DNA of 40,325 nt from an uncultured Arenicellaceae bacterium (GCA_938002995.1 CALKZN010000013.1:1-40325); one strand, 5' to 3'. Positions 1 to 9,593 are shown, numbered from the stretch's first letter. The notes: generated from the letters alone by a model not told the origin. Translations and numbers: made by a program.

Positions 1-59
1 ACTGTTAACTTTTCAGCAACTGTTTGAATATCTTTTCGCAATAACTGCGGATCTATCAT
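1..59 (-). CDS. serS: Seryl-tRNA synthetase, N-terminal end only (partial)
   Basis: Only the first 19 codons are present; the gene continues past the left edge. The translation, MIDPQLLRKDIQTVAEKLT, has the usual SerRS opening (M-[IL]-D-P-x-L-L-R then a-V-A-E-K-L), the start of the N-terminal coiled-coil arm that binds tRNA-Ser. An AAAGG ribosome-binding site sits about 9 bases upstream of the ATG. The product would charge tRNA-Ser (and tRNA-Sec) with serine in the cytoplasm. It follows crcB by 49 bases on the same strand, and lolA/crcB/serS adjacency is common in gammaproteobacteria, which supports a call made from so short a piece. Confidence 0.8.
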   Translation of the reverse strand, partial: MIDPQLLRKDIQTVAEKLT

Positions 60-108
60 TTTTCTAAACCTTTTCTAGCCAACTGGCTATTCGACAATTA
101 TAAAATTA

Positions 109-492
109 TTACACTAGTTGTTTTGCCAGGACGATGCCGACAAAACAAGCGAACACACATACAATGACACTCAACAACATGTATACAAACGCCTTTAATA
201 CTTGGCCATGCTGCATTAACTGTAGCATTTCCATGGAGAATGCTGAAAACGTTGTATAACCGCCCAATAAACCGGTTAAAACGGCAACACGAATCGTCTC
301 GACATTAGCAATATTTGACCAACGATGGACAATATACCAAGAGAGAAAGCCGAACAATAAAGAACCTACAACATTGACGAAGAAAGTCCCGTAAGGAAAG
401 CTTGAGCCTAGTACACCATTAATCCATCGCACACTACAAAAACGTGCCAGCACACCAAAGCCACCTGCTATAAATAAATAAAAATACAACAC
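109..492 (-). CDS. crcB: Fluoride channel CrcB/Fluc
   Basis: A 127-residue, four-helix membrane protein of the CrcB/Fluc family, which works as a dual-topology dimer exporting fluoride across the inner membrane. Visible family marks are G-G-F-G-x-x-x-R-F near residues 10-18, the G-T-F-F-V-N segment with Asn40, and G-G-Y-T-T-F-S-A-F around residues 77-85, which supplies the pore phenylalanines and the TTFS break that binds the central sodium. Length is normal for the family. It starts 16 bases after the lolA stop and is followed by serS, so the three are probably cotranscribed. No fluoride riboswitch is evident in the short gap upstream. Confidence 0.93.
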   Translation of the reverse strand: MLYFYLFIAGGFGVLARFCSVRWINGVLGSSFPYGTFFVNVVGSLLFGFLSWYIVHRWSNIANVETIRVAVLTGLLGGYTTFSAFSMEMLQLMQHGQVLKAFVYMLLSVIVCVFACFVGIVLAKQLV

Positions 493-508
493 CTTGCTTA
501 GCTCTTAA

Positions 509-1129
509 TCAACCTTGGATAACATCAAAACCTTTAGGCACAACAACCTCAAACTCATCGCTAGAAATACTTGGGTTATTAGTCACTCCAGAGAGAATGA
601 TTTCGGTCGTCTGGCCCAACACATCTACCAAACGCAAGCCAAGTAACTTACCATTCAAAAAACTCACTGTGACCGATTCATAATTAGAATCTAATGATTT
701 TGGTAACAGGTTGAATGTTTCTCCTTGTGAAGTAGTACTTTTTTCAATAGCAAAAAGCGTTGATAACTTTGAAGGATCTGTGACTAATACCAAGCTAGGA
801 ACGGTCTCTAATGCTGTGGCAAAATCGCGTTGAATGACTTGCTCTAAATCTCGCATAATGAAATGTATTTTTTCACCATCAGAAACAATATCTTGTTGCT
901 CATCCGCATACTGCCATTTAAATTGGCCCGGACGCTTCAAAAAAAACTTGCCGGTCAGCATATCAACCAATTTTAAATCTTGGTTGATCACACGCTGTTC
1001 AAAATCAGCCGTCAAACTGTTAAAACCATCTAATTGCTGTTGCAACTCTTCTGCTGCTGTTTGCGCGAATGCTAAAGAAGCTGGCAATAAACAAATCAAA
1101 CAAAGAACTATCTTAAGTATATATTTCAT
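509..1129 (-). CDS. lolA: Outer-membrane lipoprotein carrier protein LolA
   Basis: LolA is the periplasmic chaperone that takes lipoproteins from LolCDE and hands them to LolB at the outer membrane. The protein has a Sec signal peptide (MKYILKIVLCLICLLPASLAFAQ, split here as basic n-region residues 1-5, hydrophobic core 6-17, AFA cleavage near 20). It continues with typical LolA features: an early L-x-x-x-F-x-S-L-T-A-x-F-E-Q motif, then G-x-F-x-L-x-R-P-G-x-F-x-W. I chose the ATG at 1129 because an AAGG ribosome site lies 8 bases upstream and the signal peptide then begins at residue 1. An in-frame start at 1165 would add 12 residues before the signal. It lies 48 bases after ftsK, the usual gammaproteobacterial order. 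Confidence 0.92.
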   Translation of the reverse strand: MKYILKIVLCLICLLPASLAFAQTAAEELQQQLDGFNSLTADFEQRVINQDLKLVDMLTGKFFLKRPGQFKWQYADEQQDIVSDGEKIHFIMRDLEQVIQRDFATALETVPSLVLVTDPSKLSTLFAIEKSTTSQGETFNLLPKSLDSNYESVTVSFLNGKLLGLRLVDVLGQTTEIILSGVTNNPSISSDEFEVVVPKGFDVIQG

Positions 1130-1177
1130 TCGCAAAGCCTTCTTAGTTTCAATATTAAGGGTCAAGTAGTCACAGAA

Positions 1178-3517
1178 CTAGTTTTCGGGTGGCGCTGCAA
1201 CAAAAATTTCACGCTTACCATGCTCCAGCGGTCCAACGATACCTGTTTGTTCCATGGTTTCAATCATACGCGCTGCTCGGTTATAACCGACTCGTAATTG
1301 ACGTTGCACTGCCGAAATGGATGATTTACGAGATTGCGTCACAAAGGCAACCGCTTGATCATATAAAGGATCATCTTCTGGATCATCTGACTCACCTTGC
1401 AATGCTGCAGGTAAGGCCTGATTAACCTCTTTCATACCATTCAAAATATCATCATTGTAGTTAGGCTCAACACCTTCTTTGAGGTGCGCAACAATTTTAT
1501 GTACTTCTTGGTCTGAAACAAAACTACCGTGAATTCGTTCTGGAATACTCGTCCCAGGCCGCAAAAACAACATATCACCGTGACCTAATAATTGTTCAGC
1601 GCCCATTTGATCAATGACTGTTCGTGAATCAATTTTTGATTGCACTTGAAAAGCAAGGCGTGTCGGAATATTCGCTTTCAACAAACCTGTTAACACATCA
1701 ACTGATGGGCGTTGCGTAGCTAATAATAAGTGTAAGCCAGACGCTCGACCTTTTTGCGCCAAGCGCGTAATCAACTCTTCAACTGGTTTTCTAGCAACCA
1801 TCATCAAATCAGCTAATTCATCAATGATCACAACAATGCAGGGCATTTCTTCCAATGGTTCAGGAAGCTCTCCCTCTTTTGCCAATGGATCAAGAATCGG
1901 TTCGCCAGCTTCGATAGCTTGCGTAATTTTCTTGTTATAGCCAGCAAGGTTACGAACACCCAATGCGGACATCAGCTTATAACGGCGCTCCATCTCAAAA
2001 ATGCTCCAACGCAAAGCATTAGCAGCATCATTCATGTCTGTCACCACAGGCGATAACAAATGTGGAATACCTTCATACACAGAAAGCTCCAACATTTTTG
2101 GATCAATCATGATCATGCGTACTTCTTTAGGCGTCGCTTTGTACAACATGCTAACAATCACGGCATTAATACAAACCGATTTACCAGAACCTGTGGTACC
2201 GGCAATTAATGCATGAGGCATTTTTTGTAAGTCAGCAATCGCCGTATCACCAGAGATGTCTTTACCGAGAACCAATGTTAGCGGAGAGGAGCTTGCATCA
2301 AAATCTTTAGATGACAAACCTTCAATCAATCGCACAATTTCGCGATTTTCATTGGGTAACTCAATACCCATGACATTTTTCCCCGGGATATTTTCAACTA
2401 CACGCACACTCATAGTTGACATCGATCTGGCTAAATCTTTGGCAAGCCCAACAATCGTTGACGCTTTAACGCCTGGAGCGGGTTTGATTTCAAAGCGAGT
2501 AATCACAGGGCCTTGATGAACACTCACAACCTCAATTTCCACATTGAAATCCGCTAGTTTCTTCACGAGCAATGTAGACATCGCTTGCAGTTCTTCTGCG
2601 GAATAGCCAACTGCAGCCGTTTCTGCCTCATCTAACAATGCTAGAGGAGGCAAGCCATGATCACCAGTTTCAGAAGGCGTGAACATACTCACTTGTTTCT
2701 CACGTTCACGACGGCCACTGTCATCTTTCACAGTCGGAGCAACTTTAGGTGCAATTTTAATCGGTTTTGAAGGAATAATTTTTTCACGCAAAGTTGCAAC
2801 GCTATCAACACGCGTTTCTCTAGCTACTTCGCCAATCGCTCGGTCTGCTTTGGCGTTACGAAAATTCTTAATCCACTCAATACCATCGCAGCTCTTTTCG
2901 CCGATAGTGTCCATCAACCAGAACCACGATAAACGGCTAAACAATGTAATCCCTGCCAAGAAAGCAACGACGGCAAGCAAGGTCGTTCCAATTTGTCCAA
3001 AAATAGACATAAAACTTGCTCCTAAAGAGCTACCTAAAATACCGCCACCAGAAAACGAACTATCTGCCGCTAAATGACCGAAATGCATATGCTCTAAAAC
3101 ACTACCTCCGACAAAAGTAATGGCTACGCCAATGGCGACATAAACAAAACGAGAATAAGGCAATTCCGCCTCTTCAGTCTTTAATTTATGAATTTTGTAA
3201 GCACCATAGATAAACAATACTGGAATCAGGTAACAAAAATAGCCAAAAATTTGCAAGACTAAATCAGAGAAATAAGCACCAAAAATACCGCCAAAATTAT
3301 TTATTTCTTCCACTTTGGCCGTCTTCGACCAACCTGGATCGGCACTATCATAAGAGATAATTGTCAAAAAGAAATAAACGCCCATAACCGCGAGTGCTAT
3401 GGCAATAATTTCAACAGGAGAACCTTTGATTCGGTCTCCAATACTATGGTTATTAACCTTTAAAGCTTTCTTTACAGGCTTTTTTTTAGTTGTTTTTTTA
3501 TTCACTATTTTCCACAT
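1178..3517 (-). CDS. ftsK: DNA translocase FtsK
   Basis: A 779-residue septum-located DNA motor that clears chromosome termini and activates XerCD at dif. The N-terminal part (about 35-200) has four hydrophobic membrane segments after a Lys-rich tail. A short linker of roughly 90 residues follows, much shorter than the several-hundred-residue Pro/Gln linker of E. coli FtsK and closer to the Pseudomonas type. The RecA-like motor covers about 300-690, with Walker A GTTGSGKS at 440-447 and Walker B IVVIIDELAD near 561-570. The C-terminal gamma winged helix (about 715-779), with its RRM-like Q-R-Q-L-R-V-G-Y-N-R-A-A-R segment, should read KOPS sites. It is first in the ftsK-lolA-crcB-serS run. Confidence 0.96.
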   Translation of the reverse strand: MWKIVNKKTTKKKPVKKALKVNNHSIGDRIKGSPVEIIAIALAVMGVYFFLTIISYDSADPGWSKTAKVEEINNFGGIFGAYFSDLVLQIFGYFCYLIPVLFIYGAYKIHKLKTEEAELPYSRFVYVAIGVAITFVGGSVLEHMHFGHLAADSSFSGGGILGSSLGASFMSIFGQIGTTLLAVVAFLAGITLFSRLSWFWLMDTIGEKSCDGIEWIKNFRNAKADRAIGEVARETRVDSVATLREKIIPSKPIKIAPKVAPTVKDDSGRREREKQVSMFTPSETGDHGLPPLALLDEAETAAVGYSAEELQAMSTLLVKKLADFNVEIEVVSVHQGPVITRFEIKPAPGVKASTIVGLAKDLARSMSTMSVRVVENIPGKNVMGIELPNENREIVRLIEGLSSKDFDASSSPLTLVLGKDISGDTAIADLQKMPHALIAGTTGSGKSVCINAVIVSMLYKATPKEVRMIMIDPKMLELSVYEGIPHLLSPVVTDMNDAANALRWSIFEMERRYKLMSALGVRNLAGYNKKITQAIEAGEPILDPLAKEGELPEPLEEMPCIVVIIDELADLMMVARKPVEELITRLAQKGRASGLHLLLATQRPSVDVLTGLLKANIPTRLAFQVQSKIDSRTVIDQMGAEQLLGHGDMLFLRPGTSIPERIHGSFVSDQEVHKIVAHLKEGVEPNYNDDILNGMKEVNQALPAALQGESDDPEDDPLYDQAVAFVTQSRKSSISAVQRQLRVGYNRAARMIETMEQTGIVGPLEHGKREIFVAAPPEN

Positions 3518-3742
3518 TTTCTATCCATAAACTTCAACTATCAATTCTATCGTGTAACCGCCCTATCAGACCACCATTAAACACAAATTAACCACTATCA
3601 AAATAGACTAGATATAAAAATACTAATCATTTACAGAATATGACTGAAATAGTTTTATTCAATGAATCAAACATTGCTAAAATCAGCAAACTTCTTAACG
3701 TGTTTAACGATACAAAACCAAAATTACTAGAATGACATCAGC

Positions 3743-5005
3743 ATGAACAGTCAATCACTTGCTCCAGAGCAGCTACAAACACTTGAAACAGAACTTACAA
3801 CGGCTTATGAAGCACTGAAAAAAGAGAATTTAAAACTAGATATTACTCGAGGAAAACCCTCCACTGAACAAGTATCCCTTGCGGATAACTTAGATGGCAT
3901 TCTAAATGGGAACTTCATCTCTGATTCGGGCATTGATACACGAAATTATGGGCACTTGAGAGGACTTCCTGAATCATGCAAACTTGGAGGCGAAATTCTA
4001 GGAGTTCCTGAATCACAAGTGATTACCGGCGGCAATGGCAGCTTGTCTCTAATGCATTCAGTTGCACTTTTGCATTATCTATACGGCTACAACAATCAAG
4101 CTTGGCAGCAACTAGATAAGCCTACATTTATTTGCCCAGTACCTGGATATGATCGTCATTTCTCAATATGTGAGAATTTAAATATTGAGATGATTACTGT
4201 ACCTATGACAGAAGCAGGTCCTGACATGGATATGGTTGAAAGCTTACTCAAAACTCATCCAAATATTGTTGGCATGTGGTGTGTCCCCAAATATTCAAAT
4301 CCAACTGGCTCAAGCTACAGTAGTGAGACAGTCGAACGGATTGCGAAACTTGGAAAAATTGCACAACCTTATTTTCGCGTATTTTGGGACAATGCATATG
4401 CCATCCACACTATTGAGGAAAGCCCTGAAAAATTGTCTAATATTTGGCACGCTTGTCAAGAAAACAGTACAGAGGATAGCGTTTGGCAATTTGCATCAAG
4501 TTCAAAAGTCAGCTTTGCTGGCGCTGGAATTTCTTGGGTAGCTGGTTCAGATTCAAACTTACAGGCATTTGAAAAATTATTAGGCGTCACTACGATTGGT
4601 TCAGACAAAGTTAATCAACTTCGGCATCATCGCTTATTCCCTAACCGATCAGCGCTGGTATCACACATGCAAAAACATGCCAATATCGTTCAAGCTAAGT
4701 TTGAAATCGTATTAAAAGTGCTAAATGATGAGCTACAAGAATATGGGCATTGGACAGAAGCAAAAGGTGGTTATTTCATTTCATTTGACTCACAACCTGG
4801 CCTTGCCAAAAACATTGAAAAACTCGCATCAGAAGCAGGCTTGAAACTCACACCTGCTGGTGCGACTTTCCCATATGGAAAAGACCCAGAAGACAGAAAT
4901 ATTCGTATTGCACCAACCTTTCCTTGTGTTGAAGAATTAGAGAAAGCCATGGAAATTTTTGCGGTTTGCGTAAAATTAGCTACAGTGCGCAAGCACTTAC
5001 ATTAA
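3743..5005 (+). CDS. AspT-type (MocR-like fold) class I aminotransferase
   Basis: A 420-residue PLP-dependent aminotransferase resembling the Aminotran_MocR family, which includes the Corynebacterium aspartate aminotransferase AspT. Visible marks are D-I-T-R-G-K-P near 33-39, Y-G-H-L-R-G near 69-74, the N-P-T-G motif near 186-189, the W-D-N-A-Y-A aspartate at about 216 that contacts the pyridine nitrogen, and S-S-S-K-V-S with Lys255 as the likely Schiff-base lysine. It lacks the GntR DNA-binding domain of true MocR regulators, so it is an enzyme; the amino-group donor cannot be read from sequence, aspartate/2-oxoglutarate being the family precedent. The ribosome site before the ATG is weak. 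A 31-codon reading frame (3640-3735) ends 7 bases upstream. Confidence 0.85.
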   Translation: MNSQSLAPEQLQTLETELTTAYEALKKENLKLDITRGKPSTEQVSLADNLDGILNGNFISDSGIDTRNYGHLRGLPESCKLGGEILGVPESQVITGGNGSLSLMHSVALLHYLYGYNNQAWQQLDKPTFICPVPGYDRHFSICENLNIEMITVPMTEAGPDMDMVESLLKTHPNIVGMWCVPKYSNPTGSSYSSETVERIAKLGKIAQPYFRVFWDNAYAIHTIEESPEKLSNIWHACQENSTEDSVWQFASSSKVSFAGAGISWVAGSDSNLQAFEKLLGVTTIGSDKVNQLRHHRLFPNRSALVSHMQKHANIVQAKFEIVLKVLNDELQEYGHWTEAKGGYFISFDSQPGLAKNIEKLASEAGLKLTPAGATFPYGKDPEDRNIRIAPTFPCVEELEKAMEIFAVCVKLATVRKHLH

Positions 5006-5131
5006 AATTTAATTTAGCCTGCTAACAAACAATGAAAAATTAAAAGCAAACGCTTCATCATTAACATCTTGTGATGATTTAGAAATTGCCTTATGCGACA
5101 ATTATTCCTGACCTCCTAACAACAACATTAA

Positions 5132-6109
<978 letters not shown>

Positions 6110-6183
6110 GCTTAGCTCTTCTAAATATAATTTTATAAAACATACGCTCAAAGCGACAGGTTCTATAAAAATCAAATAGCATT

Positions 6184-6720
6184 ATGGCAGACGATAGTAA
6201 AAATAAGGCAGTTGAATCATTTTCAAACCTAATGTCGTCTACCAAACGCTTAAAAACAGATAAGATCCCTCCATACCGTAAAAAAATCCCTCCGATTGCT
6301 ACTCAAAGACATGCTGATGAAGCACGCGTTATGGAAGAATTATTGTCTAGCGATGACGAAGCAAGTAGTTTTTACAGTGGCGATGAGCTCACTTTTCTTC
6401 GCGAAGGCTACCCTCAAAGTATTTTAAAAAAATTGCGTCGAGGCGAATATGCCATTCAAGAAGAACTAGATTTGCATGGCCTATTTGCTGATGAAGCCAA
6501 AGTACAAGTCCATGGTTTTATTAATGAATGCGCCCGCTATAACATCTCAGCAGTAAGAATAATCCATGGCAAAGGACTGCACTCACCAGACAAAAAACCT
6601 ATTCTAAAAAACCTTATTTTAGGCTGGCTAAAGAAAAATCAATATATCATAGCGGTCAGCTCAACACCTGCAAACGACGGTGGAACTGGTGCAATTTATG
6701 CGTTGGTTTACACCAAATAA
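6184..6720 (+). CDS. Smr-domain protein, YdaL/SmrA-like
   Basis: A 178-residue protein with a polar, low-complexity N-terminal half and a C-terminal Smr domain (about 90-178). The domain shows D-L-H-G at 96-99, H-G-K-G at 128-131 and a G-G-T-G-A turn at 166-170, the three conserved positions of the family. Smr domains are endonucleases or nicking enzymes acting on DNA or RNA; stand-alone bacterial versions have been linked to mRNA cleavage at collided ribosomes (SmrB). The H-G-K-G plus long insert before P-I-L-K looks more like YdaL/SmrA than SmrB, but that assignment is uncertain. It follows trxB on the same strand; no functional link between the two is evident. Confidence 0.85.
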   Translation: MADDSKNKAVESFSNLMSSTKRLKTDKIPPYRKKIPPIATQRHADEARVMEELLSSDDEASSFYSGDELTFLREGYPQSILKKLRRGEYAIQEELDLHGLFADEAKVQVHGFINECARYNISAVRIIHGKGLHSPDKKPILKNLILGWLKKNQYIIAVSSTPANDGGTGAIYALVYTK

Positions 6721-6849
6721 CAATAATCGTTCCATTTCTTAAAAAAATATACTTGTAATATAATCTCTCTTTTTACGATCCTAAAAGATATGATGGTTAA
6801 TTCTAATTAATAGAATTAAAAAATTTTTAGAAAATAAAGGGGGTTTGAA

Positions 6850-7245
6850 ATGAGCGAAAAATTAGCAAATGTACTATTTATATTACGCATTACAGTAGCA
6901 ATAGTCTTTATCATGTGGACTGGAAACAAGTTTATTAATCCAGTTAATGCCCAAGACGTCTATAGTGGTTTCTTCTTTATGCCTGTACTGGGCAAGGCGA
7001 TTTTCTTTGGAATCGGTCTTGCAGAAGCTATTGTCGTCGCACTATTTTTAATAGGTCGTTTTAAAGGTGTGACGTATTTAATTTTGTTGGTATTACACGC
7101 CTTCTCAACAATTGCTCCATACAATATTTATTTAAACGCTTATGATGGCGGCTACAACTTATTATTCTTCACTTCATTCCCGATGTTGGGAGCCTGTTTC
7201 GCACTCTACGCATTACGTGAATATGATACAAAATTTAATCTATAA
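6850..7245 (+). CDS. DoxX-like four-helix membrane protein
   Basis: A 131-residue protein with four predicted transmembrane helices (about 8-25, 45-67, 74-92, 103-122) and little outside the membrane. The pattern, with an early R-I-T-V-A-I-V-F segment, a conserved N-K-F-x-N-P and a G-x-x-E position in helix 2, resembles the DoxX/DoxD superfamily. Members take part in quinone- or thiol-linked redox chemistry or are of unknown function. The ribosome site AAAGGGGG is unusually strong, and the gene is closed by a clear intrinsic terminator at about 7275-7302, so it can be its own unit. The assignment is to superfamily level only. Confidence 0.6.
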   Translation: MSEKLANVLFILRITVAIVFIMWTGNKFINPVNAQDVYSGFFFMPVLGKAIFFGIGLAEAIVVALFLIGRFKGVTYLILLVLHAFSTIAPYNIYLNAYDGGYNLLFFTSFPMLGACFALYALREYDTKFNL

Positions 7246-7274
7246 ATTATTTAAGACAACAATAATTTAAAAAA

Positions 7275-7302
7275 GAGCCAGAGTTAACACTCTGGCTTTT
7301 TT
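7275..7302 (+). terminator. Intrinsic terminator after the DoxX-like gene
   Basis: A perfect 9-bp stem (AGCCAGAGT at 7276-7284 with ACTCTGGCT at 7289-7297), a 4-base loop and a run of T follow the DoxX-like stop by about 30 bases. The A-run on the left also gives it some capacity in the other orientation. Confidence 0.88.
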
Positions 7303-7336
7303 ATTTCCAAAAAATCTCAACTCTAACCTCACCTTT

Positions 7337-7616
7337 TTAATTGCGAACTTCTACGCACTTCAATATATGAATTTTACTCGCTTTGGCCTTATTAGATCGA
7401 AAACTTCAATAGCCTGATTTTTTGCTGTTTGCATGAGCCATGCGGCTGACTTATCAGAGGTACTATTTTTTGCCAATACTGGAGCGCCTTAGCAAAAGAT
7501 TCTGGTAAAACGTCTTCTGCAAAACTTAAATTATGCGAGCTTAAAAGTCGTGTTAAAACCGCCAACACCTTAGCTGTTTCAGATTTATAAACACCTTCAT
7601 ATATAGCAGCTATCTC
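7337..7616 (-). pseudogene. Decayed ECF sigma factor gene (region 2 remnant, frameshifted)
   Basis: This stretch has no intact gene but its minus strand clearly encodes part of an ECF sigma factor of the long SigJ-like (DUF6596) type. One frame from about 7616 reads EIAAIYEGVYKSETAKVLAV, then a segment with T-R-L-L, A-E-D-V-L-P-E-S-F and A-L-Q-Y-W, matching sigma region 2. At a run of six A (plus-strand T 7466-7471) the match moves to another frame and continues SAAWLMQTAKNQAIEVFDLI before a stop at 7337. The join needs one base restored, so a single-base deletion in the A-run is the simplest explanation. Only about 95 of the roughly 400 residues of the family remain, and regions 3-4 are missing, so it is a dead remnant rather than a sequencing slip alone. 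It lies just beyond the msrA stop on the same strand. Confidence 0.7.
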
Positions 7617-7694
7617 ACCCTTAGAGTGCCTACTAAACCTATAATCAATAACATTCAGTACAAAGAATGGCTTATAAAATGAAGGCTTTAGTCA

Positions 7695-8309
7695 TTATTT
7701 ACAAAATTTTGCGTTCGTCCCGCCAAGACCACAATAACCATTAGGGTTTTTGTGTAAATATTGTTGGTGATAGTCTTCAGCATAATAAAATTTCGGTACT
7801 GTGCGCACTTCAGTGGTAATTGGACCATATCCTGCCTCTGTCAATGCTGGCTGATATTCGTCCTTCACTTCATGGGCAATTTCTTGTTGCTCAACCGAAT
7901 AGGCATAGATACCTGAACGATACTGAGTTCCCTGATCATTACCTTGTCTCATTCCTTGCGTAGGATCATGTGATTCAAAAAATTTCTTCACCAAATCTCG
8001 ATAAGAAATAATTTCAGGATCAAATACCACTAGAACTACTTCATTATGAGCCGTCATACCTGAGCAAACTTCTTCGTAAGTCGGATTCGGTGTTGCTCCA
8101 GCGGCATAGCCAACTGCCGTAGAATAAACGCCGTCCAACGTCCAAAAACATCGTTCAGCCCCCCAAAAACAGCCTAGTCCAAATAATGCTTTTTTAAGAT
8201 ACTCAGGAAACGGTCCTTGAATAGGGTTATTCAAGACAGCATGTTTATTAGTCACTTGCATCGAATCATCTCGACCCGGCAACATATCTGACAAATTAAA
8301 TACTTCCAT
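7695..8309 (-). CDS. msrA: Cytosolic peptide-methionine (S)-S-oxide reductase
   Basis: MsrA repairs methionine-S-sulfoxide in proteins using thioredoxin. The 204-residue protein has the catalytic G-C-F-W-G motif with Cys47, followed by A-E-R-C-F-W and the G-Y-A-A-G segment, and ends with Cys203 next to the C-terminus as the probable recycling cysteine ([11 protein letters not shown]). The N-terminal extension with L-P-G-R-D-x-x-M resembles E. coli MsrA, and there is no signal peptide, so it should be cytosolic. It is divergent from a second, exported msrA; their starts are 90 bases apart and presumably share a promoter region. Confidence 0.93.
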   Translation of the reverse strand: MEVFNLSDMLPGRDDSMQVTNKHAVLNNPIQGPFPEYLKKALFGLGCFWGAERCFWTLDGVYSTAVGYAAGATPNPTYEEVCSGMTAHNEVVLVVFDPEIISYRDLVKKFFESHDPTQGMRQGNDQGTQYRSGIYAYSVEQQEIAHEVKDEYQPALTEAGYGPITTEVRTVPKFYYAEDYHQQYLHKNPNGYCGLGGTNAKFCK

Positions 8310-8399
8310 CGTGTTTTAATACTCGTAAGGATTTCTTTAAAATTTAGGTCTATAAGATAGAATAAAACAGTTTGATTTACCATACGGGATAAAAACATT

Positions 8400-9116
8400 A
8401 TGAACAAGCATCGACTATTTAATTTTTTTCAAGGTTTACAAGAAAATCGACAAACTCTACGAGTCATGGTTTGTAGTTCTATGATGTTCCTAACGTCATT
8501 TATCATCCTTTCAACAGAACCCAGCAATGCTGCTGAAACAGCTAAACCTTCTAGTGATGTAGTTAACACAAAAACCTTAATTGTGGCTGGCGGCTGCTTT
8601 TGGTGTGTTGAGTCTGACTTTGACAAATACCCTGGTGTCATCGATGTCATTTCAGGATATACCGGCGGATTCACCGAAAACCCAACATACAAAGAAGTCA
8701 CCTATAAAAACACCGGCCACTATGAAGCGGCTAAAATTACCTTTGACCCTAGTAAGACTTCTGTAAAAGAACTCACTGAATATTTTTGGGTAACTATTGA
8801 CCCTATCGATCCGCGTGGCCAATTTTGTGACAAGGGCGATTCCTATAAAACTGCTTTGTTTTATCAAGACGCAGAACAAAAACAAGTATTTGAAAAGTCT
8901 TTAGAGTATTTGAAGAAAAATAAACCTTTTCAAGGAGAAATCACTACTAAGATTTTAGCCGCTAAGAAATTTTATCCTGCAGAAGACTATCACCAAAACT
9001 TCAAAGAAAAGAATGCACTGCGATATTACTATTATCGAACTGGCTGTGGTCGTGATGCAAGAGTCAAACAACTCTGGGGCAAAGTTGCCAGCAAAGAGCT
9101 TAAGGAAAAATCCTAA
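8400..9116 (+). CDS. msrA: Exported or membrane-anchored MsrA-type methionine sulfoxide reductase
   Basis: A second MsrA of 238 residues, only distantly similar to its divergent neighbour. A hydrophobic stretch (about 22-38) after a basic N-terminus, followed by S-N-A-A, looks like a long signal peptide or an N-terminal anchor, so the catalytic domain should sit in the periplasm. The active site is G-G-C-F-W-C with Cys66, and the G-Y-T-G-G and P-x-E-D-Y-H-Q motifs are present. A cysteine in R-T-G-C-G-R-D near the C-terminus could be the resolving residue. No MsrB domain is fused. The reductant in the periplasm is not evident from the window. It may protect envelope proteins against hypohalous or peroxide damage (inference). 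Confidence 0.88.
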   Translation: MNKHRLFNFFQGLQENRQTLRVMVCSSMMFLTSFIILSTEPSNAAETAKPSSDVVNTKTLIVAGGCFWCVESDFDKYPGVIDVISGYTGGFTENPTYKEVTYKNTGHYEAAKITFDPSKTSVKELTEYFWVTIDPIDPRGQFCDKGDSYKTALFYQDAEQKQVFEKSLEYLKKNKPFQGEITTKILAAKKFYPAEDYHQNFKEKNALRYYYYRTGCGRDARVKQLWGKVASKELKEKS

Positions 9117-9130
9117 AACATAAAAAAATT

Positions 9131-9158
9131 AAACCGGCTCTATCTTTGAATCGGTTTA
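9131..9158. terminator. Possible weak terminator between convergent genes
   Basis: AAACCG and CGGTTT form an inverted repeat separated by a 15-base loop just after the exported msrA stop, with A/T-rich flanks. It is between convergent genes, where a bidirectional terminator would be expected, but the stem is short and the loop long. Confidence 0.35.
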
Positions 9159-9232
9159 AATTACTAAGAGAGTATTACTATTTTTTATAATTGACGATCA
9201 GAGGTGCACTGGTGTTGTGTAACAGTTTTATG

Positions 9233-9568
9233 TCAATTTGCACAATTCACACAACATTCTATTGAGGGATCAATTTCCATCCTAGCAATTGGGATAGCCT
9301 GCAAGCACTCCAAACATTCACCAAATTCATTATCTTCGATGCGCTCCAAAGCCGACTTAATTCGGTTAAGCCGTTCCCCTTGTCGTTCTTGACTTGCCAA
9401 GGCCATCGCTTGTTGTTGCATTGCATCCATTCTGGACAAGCGTCCTACTGCAGTTTGATCCAACTCAACCGTTTCAGCAGATTCTTCCACCAAAGTTGCC
9501 ACGCCTAACAATTCTGCTTGCTCGTTCAATAGCCGTTGTTCAAAATAATTAAGTTGTGCAGCGTCCAT
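9233..9568 (-). CDS. TraR/DksA-family C4 zinc-finger protein
   Basis: A 111-residue protein with an alpha-helical N-terminal hairpin (about 1-75) and a C-terminal four-cysteine zinc finger, Cys85-x2-Cys88 and Cys106-x2-Cys109, the layout of the DksA/TraR family that binds the RNA polymerase secondary channel. The N-terminal part is shorter than in DksA (about 150 residues) and lacks a clear D-x-x-D-x-A coiled-coil tip, so it is a DksA-like paralogue rather than DksA itself. E-R-x-x-x-N-x-F-G-E-C before the finger is typical of the family. It follows ttcA by 25 bases on the same strand and may be cotranscribed with it. Confidence 0.85.
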   Translation of the reverse strand: MDAAQLNYFEQRLLNEQAELLGVATLVEESAETVELDQTAVGRLSRMDAMQQQAMALASQERQGERLNRIKSALERIEDNEFGECLECLQAIPIARMEIDPSIECCVNCAN

Positions 9569-9593
9569 AATTTTTATAGTGATAATAAACTTA

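Noticed and set aside
178-189. TGTATACAA inside crcB resembling the GntR palindrome
   Set aside because: Only nine of ten bases match, and it is within a coding region with no link to the malonate-type cluster.
834-1169. A 111-codon plus-strand frame opposite lolA
   Set aside because: Antisense shadow of a clear lolA gene; no family match.
3743-5005. MocR-type transcription regulator
   Set aside because: The gene has only the aminotransferase fold and lacks the N-terminal GntR helix-turn-helix domain.
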